A DNA stretch of 64,000 bases from an uncultured Prochlorococcus sp. (GCA_902537445.1 CACBBI010000001.1:1-64000); one strand, 5' to 3'; shown: positions 53,755 through 61,724, numbered from the stretch's first letter. Numbers and translations are program-made. Notes: generated by a model not told the origin, from the letters alone.

Positions 53755-55251
53755 ATGAAAGAAATAAATATCTTATGGTTTAAGAAAGATTTAAGAATTT
53801 TTGATAACGAAGCTCTCTGTGAGGCTATAAAAGATAATGATATTTTACCTATTTATATTATTGAGTTAGATATTTGGAGCCAAAATACTCATTCAGATAG
53901 GCAATGGCAATTTTGCAAAGAAAGTTTAATAGATTTAAGAAATGCACTTGCCGAGATTGGACAACCATTAATTATTAGGACTGGCAATGTTATTAATATT
54001 TTTGATGAAATTAGTACAAAATTTAAAATCAAATGTATATATAGCCATCAAGAAACCGGAGATTGGCTTACTTATAAAAGAGATCAAAAAGTAAGAGAAT
54101 GGGCTTTAAGCAAAAATATTATTTGGAAGGAATTTCTACAATTTTCAGTTTTTAGAGGAAATTTAGATAGGAATAACTGGTCTAAAAAGTGGCAAGAAAA
54201 TTCCGAAAAAAACTTACTTAAAGCTCCATTAAGAATTAATTCTATTAACTTTAATATTGGAGAAATACCCTCAGACGAAATTTTTACCTTTAAAAAAGAA
54301 ACTTGTCCAGGAAGAATGCAAGGTGGAAGAAAGAAAGGTTTAGAGAGAATGCAATACTTCTTTAGTAATAAATTAGATTCTTATTCAAAAGATATATCTA
54401 GCCCAGAAAAATCATTTGATAGTTGTACAAGACTATCACCATACATTTGTTGGGGATGCATTTCATTAAAAGAAATTTTTAAAAAGGCAAATATATCAAA
54501 AAACAATAATTCAAGGATGTTAAAAAGCAGATTAACTTGGCATTGTCATTTTATTCAGAAACTTGAAAGTGAACCAGAACTAGAGTTTAGGGAATACCAT
54601 CCTTTTTTTAAAAATAGTAGAGAAAAAAATAATGAATTACTTTATTCATGGAGTTCAGGTAATACGGGCTTTCCTTTTGTAGATGCATGTATGCGTTCAT
54701 TAAATTTCAATGGATGGATTAACTTCAGGATGAGAGCGATGTTAATGTCTTTCGCTAGCTATAATTTATGGCTACCATGGCAAGATTCAGGTTCTGAATT
54801 AGCAAATAAATTTGTAGATTATGAGCCTGGAATACATTGGAACCAATGCCAAATGCAATCTGGAACTACTTCTATAAATACCAATAGAATTTATAATCCT
54901 ATTAAGCAAGGAAAAGATCATGATCCTCAAGGAAAATTTATAAAAAAATGGATACCAGAATTAAAGGATATATCACTTAATTTCATTCATGAACCATGGC
55001 TATTATCTAGATTTAATCAAGAAGAATATGAACAAATTAATTACATAAAACCAATAATTGACATCCCAAATAGCACTAAAACTGCAAAGAAGAAAATCCA
55101 GGAAATCACTAAAAAGGATGGATATTGGGATATCTCAAAAGAAATTTATTTAAAGCATGGCTCTAGAAAAAAGCTTAGAAAAAATATAAATAATAAAAAA
55201 ACTGTTTCTAAGGAAAAGGAAAAACAATACGAACTGAAATTAGATTTATAA
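53755..55251 (+). CDS. Photolyase/cryptochrome family flavoprotein
   Basis: The 498-residue protein has the N-terminal alpha/beta antenna domain (ILWFKKDLRIFDNEALCEA) and the C-terminal FAD-binding domain with TRLSPYICWGCISLKEI, GNTGFPFVDACMRSLNFNGWINFRMRAMLMSFAS and GIHWNQCQMQSGTTSINTNRIYNPIKQ. It belongs to a group in which the FAD loop reads QMQSGTT rather than the WQWxAGTG of classical CPD photolyases. It may repair pyrimidine dimers with light or act as a photoreceptor. A basic C-terminal tail follows. It is divergent from tenA. Confidence 0.9.
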   Translation: MKEINILWFKKDLRIFDNEALCEAIKDNDILPIYIIELDIWSQNTHSDRQWQFCKESLIDLRNALAEIGQPLIIRTGNVINIFDEISTKFKIKCIYSHQETGDWLTYKRDQKVREWALSKNIIWKEFLQFSVFRGNLDRNNWSKKWQENSEKNLLKAPLRINSINFNIGEIPSDEIFTFKKETCPGRMQGGRKKGLERMQYFFSNKLDSYSKDISSPEKSFDSCTRLSPYICWGCISLKEIFKKANISKNNNSRMLKSRLTWHCHFIQKLESEPELEFREYHPFFKNSREKNNELLYSWSSGNTGFPFVDACMRSLNFNGWINFRMRAMLMSFASYNLWLPWQDSGSELANKFVDYEPGIHWNQCQMQSGTTSINTNRIYNPIKQGKDHDPQGKFIKKWIPELKDISLNFIHEPWLLSRFNQEEYEQINYIKPIIDIPNSTKTAKKKIQEITKKDGYWDISKEIYLKHGSRKKLRKNINNKKTVSKEKEKQYELKLDL

Positions 55252-55378
55252 AATTTATTGTCAGAAATCCCTATAATCCTTTTAGAGCCAACGAAAGCTT
55301 TTAAAATTTTGAAATTAAATATATAAATCCACGATGAACTAATGCAAGCTTTAATGTATTTATTAGATTTTATTAATT

Positions 55379-55552
55379 ATGTCTGAAAGATTTGAATGGG
55401 ACGATACCAATAGTTCAGGTATATGGTGGAGTACTAATGTAAGTATTAGAGACGAGTGCATTTTGCTCAAAGAAGATACTAAATGCGAAGATTCTGATAT
55501 CGTCGAACTTCTTAGGAGTATTGCACAAAATATTGAAGATAATGGCCTTTAA
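55379..55552 (+). CDS. Hypothetical acidic protein, 57 residues
   Basis: ATG 55379 to TAA 55552 encodes MSERFEWDDTNSSGIWWSTN, VSIRDECILLKEDTKCEDSD and a helical end IVELLRSIAQNIEDNGL. Tryptophan-rich and acidic, it looks like a folded small protein. No family recognised. It converges with the iminopeptidase gene. Confidence 0.7.
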   Translation: MSERFEWDDTNSSGIWWSTNVSIRDECILLKEDTKCEDSDIVELLRSIAQNIEDNGL

Positions 55553-55575
55553 TTTTTAGAGGATTATTCTCTCTT

Positions 55576-56526
55576 TTAGAGATTTTGAATTCCTTTTACA
55601 GCTTTTATTAGTTCGATAGTAATACCTTTTTCACTCATTGAATGACCAGCATCATCGACAATAATTAATTCAGAATTCTTTAATTTTTTATTTAGATCCC
55701 AAGCACTCCTAACAGGACATACTACGTCATACCTACCCTGAATTATTTTTGTTGGAATCGATTTTATTGTTTTTATATTTTTCAAAATAAAATCATCCTC
55801 TAAGAAAATATTATTAATAAAATAATGACATTCGATCCTTGCAAAGGCATCTGAAAAAGAATTAACTTCAGACTTATCAAAATCATATTTTTTATTTATT
55901 AAATGACTTGTTGAGAGTTCCCATTTTGTCCAAGCTGCTGCTGCTTTTGATCTAAGATTTGAATCTGATGATGTTAGATATTTATAAAAAGAGCTTATTA
56001 AATCATTTCTTTCTTCTTTTGGTATTACGGAAATATATTCTTCAAATTCATCGGGGAATATCTCACTTGCACCATATTGATAGAACCATAATAATTCAAA
56101 CTTTCTACATAAAAATATTCCTCGCAAAATTAAGCTGATAACTCTTGAGGGATTTTTAATCGCATATATAAGTGAAAGTGTTGAGCCCCAAGATCCTCCA
56201 AACAAGTGCCAAGTATCTATTTTTAAAAGGATCCTTAATTTCTCAATATCATCAACTAAATGATTGGTCGTATTTTCTTTTAATTCGGAGAAAGGAGTTG
56301 AAGAACCGCAACCTCTTTGGTCAAATTGAATAATATCGAATTTATCTGGGTCAAAGTATCTTCTATATCTTGGTTGACTTCCTCCTCCTGGACCTCCATG
56401 AATAACAAGAATTTTTTTGCCTTTTGGATTACCAGATCTTTCCCAATAAATAGTATGAATATCACTTACTTGTAAAAAACCCTTTTCACGTACTGCAATT
56501 TTTGGAAACAAGACTTGATCTTTCAT
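55576..56526 (-). CDS. pip: Prolyl iminopeptidase
   Basis: Alpha/beta hydrolase (S33) that removes N-terminal proline from peptides. HGGPGGG forms the oxyanion region, the nucleophile serine is in LFGGSWGSTLSL, the aspartate is in GRYDVVCP and the histidine in DDAGHSMSE. The cap domain contains RGIFLCRKFELLWFYQYGASEIFPDEFEEY. 316 residues is normal. The gene lies downstream of the large non-coding stretch at 56.5-57.0 kb. Confidence 0.95.
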   Translation of the reverse strand: MKDQVLFPKIAVREKGFLQVSDIHTIYWERSGNPKGKKILVIHGGPGGGSQPRYRRYFDPDKFDIIQFDQRGCGSSTPFSELKENTTNHLVDDIEKLRILLKIDTWHLFGGSWGSTLSLIYAIKNPSRVISLILRGIFLCRKFELLWFYQYGASEIFPDEFEEYISVIPKEERNDLISSFYKYLTSSDSNLRSKAAAAWTKWELSTSHLINKKYDFDKSEVNSFSDAFARIECHYFINNIFLEDDFILKNIKTIKSIPTKIIQGRYDVVCPVRSAWDLNKKLKNSELIIVDDAGHSMSEKGITIELIKAVKGIQNL

Positions 56527-56601
56527 TTTGAAATATTTTTAATCACTTTATTTATCCATATTATCCAAAAAGAAGTCTAGTTTAGAAGTATTTTGTTAAA
56601 C

Positions 56602-56632
56602 AAAAAAAGGACTGCTTGTACAGTCCTTTTTA
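56602..56632. terminator. Intrinsic terminator, stronger on the minus strand
   Basis: GGACTG and CAGTCC (56609-56614, 56621-56626) form a stem around CTTGTA, flanked by A7 on the left and T5 on the right. Read on the minus strand it has seven T residues after the stem. It would end a minus-strand transcript coming from 56.64-57.0 kb, since no plus-strand gene points at it. Confidence 0.88.
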
Positions 56633-56900
56633 ATATTTGATTTCCTTCTTACAGGATATAAAATTACATATTTTAAAGTCTATTTACTCATAAACCTAGA
56701 ATACGTGAATTCGGGGATTTCTCTCGATAATTTAGGTCCCTATTGTCGCTAGTAATTATAAAGCGAAGTCTTATCAGACTAATTGATTGAACTTTAATTT
56801 TCGAATAATCCCATTCTCAGGAATACGCTTCCTATATTTTGGAATTTGCTAAATTTCAGGCGGACTATCAATCATTTAGATTGCCTCCGAACTCAACATC
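56602..56900 (-). ncRNA. Candidate small RNA, about 290 bases
   Basis: From roughly 56900 down to the terminator at 56602 no frame on either strand longer than a few codons begins with ATG, yet the sequence is richer in GC than typical gaps here. On the minus strand it holds several short hairpins, for example AGTCT-GATA-AGACT and GGAA-GCGTA-TTCC, and it ends in a strong terminator. It does not match the conserved cores of tmRNA, RNase P RNA or SRP RNA as far as can be seen by eye. The 5' end is a guess; only the 3' end is well defined. The remaining 56901-57035 shows nothing recognisable. Confidence 0.5.
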
Positions 56901-57035
56901 TATAAATTACACCTTTTTATATTTTCAGTAAATCCGTAAATATGCTGATTTACTTTTTTCTTAATTTGTAAGAGGATTTTAATGATCCTTTGTTTTTTAT
57001 AGAAAAATTTAAAAATTAAAGTCTATAATCCTTAG

Positions 57036-57218
57036 TTATTCAGATTCATAGAACAAAATAGATTCAATTATTCTTTTATCACTATCAGAAAGTGTATAAT
57101 CTTCCAATTTCCACTCAACAAACTGTACACACTCATCAATAGAAGGATTCTTATCTCGGCACTTACGCCACTCTCTAGTCCAATCTGCCAAGGCAAAAGT
57201 TATTTTTGTAGTAAGCAT
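57036..57218 (-). CDS. Hypothetical protein, 60 residues
   Basis: ATG 57218 gives MLTTKITFALADWTREWRKC, then RDKNPSIDECVQFVEWKLED and a helical acidic end. A TTG at 57227 would add three residues but overlaps the preceding gene. WTREWRKCRDKNPSIDECVQFVEW suggests a small helical domain. It follows the 46-residue gene by two bases, so they are likely co-expressed. Function unknown. Confidence 0.7.
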   Translation of the reverse strand: MLTTKITFALADWTREWRKCRDKNPSIDECVQFVEWKLEDYTLSDSDKRIIESILFYESE

Positions 57219-57220
57219 AT

Positions 57221-57361
57221 TTACCAATTAGTGTAATTAAAATCTTGGCCAGTAGGTTCTTCATAAAATCCCCCCTCCTTTATACCTTTATAATATTTTT
57301 CAATAATCTTTTTAGAGGAAGCTATTGAGGGAAATAAATCTCCTAAATATATTGGCTCCAT
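57221..57361 (-). CDS. Hypothetical protein, 46 residues
   Basis: ATG 57361 to TAA 57221 encodes MEPIYLGDLFPSIASSKKII, then EKYYKGIKEGGFYEEPTGQD and FNYTNW. It contains a good GGAGGGGG-like run only inside the gene, so initiation strength is unclear. The protein looks folded. It is the first gene of a pair with the 60-residue gene at 57036. No family recognised. Confidence 0.6.
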   Translation of the reverse strand: MEPIYLGDLFPSIASSKKIIEKYYKGIKEGGFYEEPTGQDFNYTNW

Positions 57362-57435
57362 CGTAATTGATATAATGATTTAAATTATTTATTATTCTAT
57401 ATAAGAATTTAATAAATAGATTATTAATATTCATT

Positions 57436-57531
57436 ATGGATTTCATCAAAAAGAACAAGATCTTAACATTAATGGCGGTAATTGCAGTTTTATCATTTGT
57501 ATTAGAAAAAGTAGGCATAATACACTCTTAA
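57436..57531 (+). CDS. 31-residue membrane peptide
   Basis: ATG 57436 to TAA 57531 encodes a basic start MDFIKKNKILTLMAVIAVLS and a hydrophobic span ending FVLEKVGIIHS. One membrane helix with positive N-terminal side. Although short, the charge pattern is clean. Function unknown. Confidence 0.5.
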   Translation: MDFIKKNKILTLMAVIAVLSFVLEKVGIIHS

Positions 57532-57560
57532 ATTAATTAAGTTTATTTGATAAATACTTC

Positions 57561-57650
57561 TTAATGAAATAAGTAAACAGATACTATTACTGCAAAAATA
57601 AGCAATGGAGATAATAATGTAAAAATTAAAGTTGAAAGATTAATAAGCAT
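57561..57650 (-). CDS. Possible 29-residue membrane peptide
   Basis: On the minus strand ATG 57650 to TAA 57561 encodes an almost wholly hydrophobic peptide, MLINLSTLIFTLLSPLLIFA followed by VIVSVYLFH. It could be one membrane span, but AT-rich sequence easily gives such frames by chance. Confidence 0.3.
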   Translation of the reverse strand: MLINLSTLIFTLLSPLLIFAVIVSVYLFH

Positions 57651-57740
57651 AAATTTTAAATAAATACACAAATTTAATAAACATCACTTTTAAGCATTTG
57701 CAATAAGTAAAATTTAAATTATTACGATATAAAAAAACAT

Positions 57741-57938
57741 TTGATTAAAGAGAGATATAAAGAAGAATATGAAGAGGGCTCAGACTTACTATGGCCTAGT
57801 GATAAAGAAGATAAAATAACTCGGCAATTTTATAAAGATTTATCTATTCTTTCAAATAAAATAAACTATAGTAAAAAGAAAAAGCTAAAACTTTTTGAAC
57901 AAGTAGTTAGAATAATAAAAGGCAAAGGCTGGGGTTAA
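57741..57938 (+). CDS. Hypothetical charged protein, 65 residues
   Basis: The only start available is TTG 57741. The protein MIKERYKEEYEEGSDLLWPS continues with DKEDKITRQFYKDLSILSNK and a basic helical end KLKLFEQVVRIIKGKGWG. The pattern suggests a real helical protein. It is 17 bases ahead of the CPBP protease gene on the same strand. Confidence 0.55.
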   Translation: MIKERYKEEYEEGSDLLWPSDKEDKITRQFYKDLSILSNKINYSKKKKLKLFEQVVRIIKGKGWG

Positions 57939-57955
57939 TTAATATTCAAATTAAA

Positions 57956-58816
57956 ATGGAAAATGTAATGATGCTAATTAGAAGTTTTTTTCTTTTAAGA
58001 CCAAGATTTTTATCCACTATATTTTTTATTCCTATTCTTTATGGCATTGGCTGGGCTTTATCTCAGCCACTTTTATTGTTTAATTTTGAAAAAGAAAATT
58101 TATCCTTAATTGGTACTATTATTACTTTCTTACTTTTTATCCTTTTACTTCCATATTGGTTTTATATCAAACGAAACAAATCAAGTGCTTGGATAATTCT
58201 TGGGATAACAAAAGACAAATTCTTAAAAAACTTTGTCAATTTTTCTCAAGGTATTTTATTTGCTTTAGTTTTAATAATTCTAATTCTGGTACCACTATTG
58301 CAAAAAAATTATATTTCTTGGATAGGTGAATTCTCGCCAATAATATTGTTAAATTCTATTGTACTGGGATTAGGTGTTGGATTCGCAGAGGAAATAATTT
58401 TTAGAGGCTGGTTACTAGAAGAATTAAAATTTGAATATGGCACAAAAATATCATTAGCTTTGCAAGCTATAATTTTTAGCTTCGTTCATAATTTATCAAA
58501 TGAGATCTTTTGGCACATAGCAGGATTACGTTTGGGATTTATTTTACTTGGGATATTTCTATCATTAGTAAAAATTAGAGATAAAGGTTCTTTATGGAAT
58601 TGCATAGGAATTCATGGAGGACTTGTGGGCATTTGGTTTTTATTAAATAACGGATTAATAGAATTCAAAGAAAATACACCTTCTTTTTTAGCAGGGCCTT
58701 TTACACAAAATGTTCCGAACCCAATCGGAAGCTTTAGTGCAATTTTAATATTACTTTTGTTATGTATTTTTTATACAGTAAAATCAAAAAAGATTTTTAC
58801 TAGACGTTTTAATTAG
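57956..58816 (+). CDS. CPBP family intramembrane protease
   Basis: Membrane metalloprotease-like protein (CAAX/Rce1-type), 286 residues with about eight hydrophobic segments. The conserved motifs are AEEIIFRGWLLEEL (EExxxR), FSFVHNL (FxxxH) and a later GIHGGLVG (HxxG). Family members process prenylated proteins or bacteriocin-related peptides, or have unknown roles. ATGs at 57956 and 57965 are both possible. It follows the 65-residue gene closely. Confidence 0.88.
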   Translation: MENVMMLIRSFFLLRPRFLSTIFFIPILYGIGWALSQPLLLFNFEKENLSLIGTIITFLLFILLLPYWFYIKRNKSSAWIILGITKDKFLKNFVNFSQGILFALVLIILILVPLLQKNYISWIGEFSPIILLNSIVLGLGVGFAEEIIFRGWLLEELKFEYGTKISLALQAIIFSFVHNLSNEIFWHIAGLRLGFILLGIFLSLVKIRDKGSLWNCIGIHGGLVGIWFLLNNGLIEFKENTPSFLAGPFTQNVPNPIGSFSAILILLLLCIFYTVKSKKIFTRRFN

Positions 58817-58878
58817 ATATAAATACGGATTGATTTTTGATTAGTAATTGTCAGATTAAAATAAAGCTTAATATTCAT

Positions 58879-59043
58879 ATGAACTTTGAGGCAGGAATAA
58901 GGTTTATTGTGTTTTTAATAATTTTTGGAGTTTCAAACTATCTAATGATGTTGAGAAGATATGAAAACGACATCAAAAAAAAGAAATATTTACAGCAGAA
59001 AAAAATTTCCAGGCTATACCCTAAAGGTTCATTTATTTTCTGA
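58879..59043 (+). CDS. Small membrane-anchored protein, 54 residues
   Basis: From ATG 58879 the protein is MNFEAGIRFIVFLIIFGVSN followed by YLMMLRRYENDIKKKKYLQQ and KKISRLYPKGSFIF. One hydrophobic span near residues 7-25 and a strongly basic tail. A longer frame from 58837 adds non-conserved-looking residues. Function unknown. Confidence 0.6.
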   Translation: MNFEAGIRFIVFLIIFGVSNYLMMLRRYENDIKKKKYLQQKKISRLYPKGSFIF

Positions 59044-59070
59044 AATTAAAGAAGGTTTTTGTAGAATTTC

Positions 59071-59319
59071 TCACCATTTTTTATTAGTTTTTTGCCAACC
59101 TTCATTTAACAATTTTTGCCATAATAATCTTGCTTCTTCAATAACAATTTTTTTTCTAGTTTTCATTAATGGAGGATTTTCTCCATGAATTCCCATAATA
59201 ATTCCTTCTTCAATAAACATATAATCAATAGATTTATCAGAATTATCTCTATCTTTGTAGAAACGCATCACCCCTACAAAATTGGAGTCAATTAACCAGA
59301 AATCATTAGTTGTATTCAA
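59071..59319 (-). CDS. DUF1651 family protein
   Basis: The 82-residue protein has the DUF1651 pattern: FWLIDSNFVGVMRFYKDRDN near the start, then MGIHGENPPLMKTRKKIVIEEARLLWQKLLNEGWQKT. This family is abundant in Prochlorococcus and marine Synechococcus, often in multiple copies. Function unknown. It is downstream of arfB's opposite-end neighbour and converges with the small membrane protein. Confidence 0.85.
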   Translation of the reverse strand: MNTTNDFWLIDSNFVGVMRFYKDRDNSDKSIDYMFIEEGIIMGIHGENPPLMKTRKKIVIEEARLLWQKLLNEGWQKTNKKW

Positions 59320-59387
59320 AAATCCAAAATGAAATTAAATTAATAATATGCTTTCATTACAATTTGCGAGGGAAATATTTATTTAGT

Positions 59388-59819
59388 TTATTCAAATTTG
59401 ATATGTTTTTCTTTTTGTCTACTTTTTTTCAATTCGCCACGTTTTTTCTTAACCTCAACTCTTTTCTTTTGTGATGCTTTAGTGGGTTGTGTATATTTTC
59501 TTAATTTAAAAGGTTTATTTAAAGCATTTTTTATTATTGAACTAAATTTCATTAAAGCTAGCTGCCTATTTAATAATTGATTTCTGTGTTCTTGAACCGC
59601 TAAACTTAAGCTATTATTCACTAATTTATTTTTCAAGTTTCTCTTAAGAATTTCTTTCTGATAATCATTTAATACTTTGGAATCTTCTAAATTAAAAATA
59701 ATCTCTACTCTGCTTTCAATTTTATTTACATTTTGTCCTCCAGGACCGGAGGATCTGGAAAATCGCCACTTAATTTCGTTGGATGGTATTACTAATGTTT
59801 TAGTAATTTTTAAATCCAT
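59388..59819 (-). CDS. arfB: Peptidyl-tRNA hydrolase ArfB (ribosome rescue)
   Basis: RF-1-like hydrolase of 143 residues that frees stalled ribosomes without a stop codon. The catalytic GGQ is in SRSSGPGGQNVNKIESRVEI near residue 28, followed by a short alpha/beta domain and a basic C-terminal tail (KKKRGELKKSRQKEKH) that enters the empty mRNA channel. It lies between the structured leader at 59.9 kb and the DUF1651 gene. Confidence 0.93.
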   Translation of the reverse strand: MDLKITKTLVIPSNEIKWRFSRSSGPGGQNVNKIESRVEIIFNLEDSKVLNDYQKEILKRNLKNKLVNNSLSLAVQEHRNQLLNRQLALMKFSSIIKNALNKPFKLRKYTQPTKASQKKRVEVKKKRGELKKSRQKEKHIKFE

Positions 59820-59891
59820 TTTTAGTTCTTTTTGATTTAGATCTTTAGAATCATCTCCTTAATACTTTAAAACATACCTTAAAATTCGATC

Positions 59892-59967
59892 GGTAAATAC
59901 TGGGCGGTTAAGTTAGGTAAACCGAAATTCGGTGTATTTGCCGTATCAATATCTTCGGTATTTATCC
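59892..59967 (+). promoter_or_regulatory. Structured leader with two competing pairings
   Basis: GGTAAATAC (59892-59900) can pair with GTATTTGCC (59934-59942) over nine bases, enclosing the hairpin ACCGAA-A-TTCGGT (59921-59933). The same first arm can instead pair with GTATTTATCC (59958-59967) with one bulge. Two exclusive stems are a typical switch layout. It lies 57 bases before the coiled-coil gene at 60024 and is GC-richer than its surroundings. No known riboswitch class is recognised. Confidence 0.4.
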
Positions 59968-60023
59968 TTTCATATTTCAAATAATTATCAGATATTTAAT
60001 TTGTACTAATTCAAAGGTCACTT

Positions 60024-60260
60024 ATGTATTCAATGTTTGATCTTCTTTTTGAAACACCTTCATATCGCCCTGTATATGTTATTTCCGATAGTGAAATGAA
60101 GGAGTTAAAGAAAAACCAACATCAAGAAGAGCTTGATGAAATTACAACACAAAAAGTAAGACTTGAAGATGCTTTTAAAGCTCAACTAAAACATCTTGAA
60201 GAGAGAGAAAAAGAAGTAAAAAAAGAACTTAAAGTACTCTCAGCCTCTAAAGATAAATAA
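60024..60260 (+). CDS. Coiled-coil hypothetical protein, 78 residues
   Basis: The N-terminus MYSMFDLLFETPSYRPVYVI is followed by a long charged helix (KELKKNQHQEELDEITTQKVRLEDAFKAQLKHLEEREKEVKKELKVL) that should form a coiled coil. A similar layout is known among small conserved proteins of marine picocyanobacteria, function unknown. It has a structured leader upstream and its own terminator, so it is an independent transcription unit. Confidence 0.8.
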   Translation: MYSMFDLLFETPSYRPVYVISDSEMKELKKNQHQEELDEITTQKVRLEDAFKAQLKHLEEREKEVKKELKVLSASKDK

Positions 60261-60287
60261 TTTATTTTTAGAGAAATTACTTTTTTC

Positions 60288-60313
60288 AAAGACGGTTAAA
60301 AACCGTCTTTTTT
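60288..60313 (+). terminator. Intrinsic terminator after the coiled-coil gene
   Basis: AAAGACGGTT (60288-60297) and AACCGTCTTT (60301-60310) form a perfect 10-base stem with an AAA loop, followed by more T residues. It lies 28 bases after the stop of the gene at 60024. Confidence 0.88.
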
Positions 60314-60379
60314 AATTCTTATAGTTTTAAGGGATATATTAAATCCACAGATTTTAAAAATATTTTCCATAATTAAAAA

Positions 60380-60484
60380 ATGAATAATAACAAAGAAAAA
60401 ATAAGAATGTTCTTACCCTTTAGTTGGGTAATTTGTGCAGCAATATCTTTTGCTTATATAAATTCGCATTTAATAAATACCTAA
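60380..60484 (+). CDS. 34-residue membrane peptide
   Basis: ATG 60380 to TAA 60484 encodes a basic start MNNNKEKIRMFLPFSWVICA and continues AISFAYINSHLINT. One short membrane span is likely. It ends 5 bases before the next membrane protein gene, so the pair may be co-expressed. Confidence 0.5.
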   Translation: MNNNKEKIRMFLPFSWVICAAISFAYINSHLINT

Positions 60485-60489
60485 TATAA

Positions 60490-60834
60490 ATGTCTTATCC
60501 CTCAAGAGACGAAATACTTGCATCTTCAAAAGGGTGGGTAGCATCTTTTTTAAATTTTCTTCCTGGTTTAGGATCGGGTTATTTATATCAAAGAAGATGG
60601 AAACCTTATTTTTTTACCCTCACTGCTACTACTGCTTGGTTCGCTTTAGGTATTTTTTTACAAGGTGATTCAGAGCCTTCTCAAAATGAACAAATAATTG
60701 GAATTTCTGGTCTTTTTTTCATATCAATAGTTACAGTTATAGAAGCCAACTTGGCTTTCAAAAAAGCAAGTAATAAAACAAAAGCTGAAAAAGAGAAAAT
60801 AATATCCACTACCAAAAAAGGATGGTTTAAATAA
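60490..60834 (+). CDS. Hypothetical membrane protein, 114 residues
   Basis: The protein has SFLNFLPGLGSGYLYQRRWKPYFF, reminiscent of TM2-like membrane domains (GxGxxYxGR), then two hydrophobic spans (LTATTAWFALGIFLQ and IIGISGLFFISIVTVIEANLAF) and a basic tail. The family is not certain. It follows the 34-residue membrane peptide gene by 5 bases. Confidence 0.75.
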   Translation: MSYPSRDEILASSKGWVASFLNFLPGLGSGYLYQRRWKPYFFTLTATTAWFALGIFLQGDSEPSQNEQIIGISGLFFISIVTVIEANLAFKKASNKTKAEKEKIISTTKKGWFK

Positions 60835-60934
60835 TTCAAAAAATTAGATCTAAAAAATATTTTATTAGTTCTAAGTTTTTTAATTTAAGTAAAAAATTCC
60901 CATATATAATTTTTAAGATAATTTAAAATTTTTT

Positions 60935-61207
60935 TTAGTTATAAAAAAATAAAATTTCCTTTTCTTTGAGACCTTCCCATCCCGAGTCTATTAATAATTG
61001 ATTCAATGTTTCTTTATCAAAATGCTTAGAACCCGTTTTGACGCATCTATTTCTCATTGATTTTTTAACACCACTCCTTTGTCTTTTATTCTCCTCATCC
61101 ATAATTCTATTGTATAGATCTAGCATTTTTTGAGGGATTGGAGTCCCGTCAAGATCCACTCCATTTTGAATAGCAAGATCAACAGCCTGCATTCCCATTT
61201 TCTCCAT
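60935..61207 (-). CDS. Hypothetical protein, 90 residues
   Basis: A soluble, basic protein: GMQAVDLAIQNGVDLDGTPIPQKMLDLYNRIMDEENKRQRSGVKKSMRNRCVKTGSKHFDKETLNQLLIDSGWEGL. The PQKMLDLYNRIMDEENKRQRSGV segment is a clear amphipathic helix, and the end resembles a small winged or HTH-like domain, which is only a suggestion. No family recognised. It is downstream of the prxQ gene on the same strand. Confidence 0.72.
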   Translation of the reverse strand: MEKMGMQAVDLAIQNGVDLDGTPIPQKMLDLYNRIMDEENKRQRSGVKKSMRNRCVKTGSKHFDKETLNQLLIDSGWEGLKEKEILFFYN

Positions 61208-61274
61208 ATATTAAAAAAAAGCTGGAACTATAATAAAACAAAACTTATTAATCTAAAATTCTTTGAACAATAAT

Positions 61275-61724
61275 TTATTGATTTTGAATTTCCTTAAGTA
61301 CTCTAATAGCCTCTTTAATGTGTTCAGGACCATTCAATAAATCTCTAAAAATATGCCTAACTGTTCCTTTGCGATCAATAACGTAAGTTACCCTACCATC
61401 CATAAAACCTAATACTTTAGGAACTTTAAAAGTTTTCCTTAGAGAGTCATTCGTATCACAAAGTAGTGGATATTGTAATTTATTTTTATTAGCAAATGCC
61501 AAATGACTTGAGGTACTTCCATTACTTACTCCCCAAACTTGTGCCCCTAATACTTTGAATAAGTCATATTTATCTCTAAATCCGCAAACTTCTATAGTGC
61601 AACCCGGCGTATCATCTTTTGGATAAAAAAACAAAACAAGGGGGGTTTTTAAACCCTTATTTGATCTTTTAACTCCATTTTGATCCAGTAAAGAAAATTC
61701 TGGAATTTTATCTCCAATCTGCAC
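61275..61724 (-). CDS. bcp: Peroxiredoxin Q / BCP
   Basis: Thiol peroxidase of 149 residues. The peroxidatic cysteine and the resolving cysteine form the CxxxxC pair in PKDDTPGCTIEVCGFRDKYDLF, and IGDKIPEFSLLDQNG is the family start. It detoxifies hydrogen and lipid peroxides, important under high light. It stands near the small protein gene at 60935. Confidence 0.95.
   Translation of the reverse strand: MQIGDKIPEFSLLDQNGVKRSNKGLKTPLVLFFYPKDDTPGCTIEVCGFRDKYDLFKVLGAQVWGVSNGSTSSHLAFANKNKLQYPLLCDTNDSLRKTFKVPKVLGFMDGRVTYVIDRKGTVRHIFRDLLNGPEHIKEAIRVLKEIQNQ

Noticed and set aside
55343..55387. 14-codon frame just before the gene at 55379
   Set aside because: Too short and overlapping the next start; no ribosome binding site.
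56602..57035. tmRNA, RNase P RNA or SRP RNA in the non-coding stretch
   Set aside because: No tag reading frame, tRNA-like ends, GAGGAAAGTCC-type core or SRP loop motif could be found on either strand.
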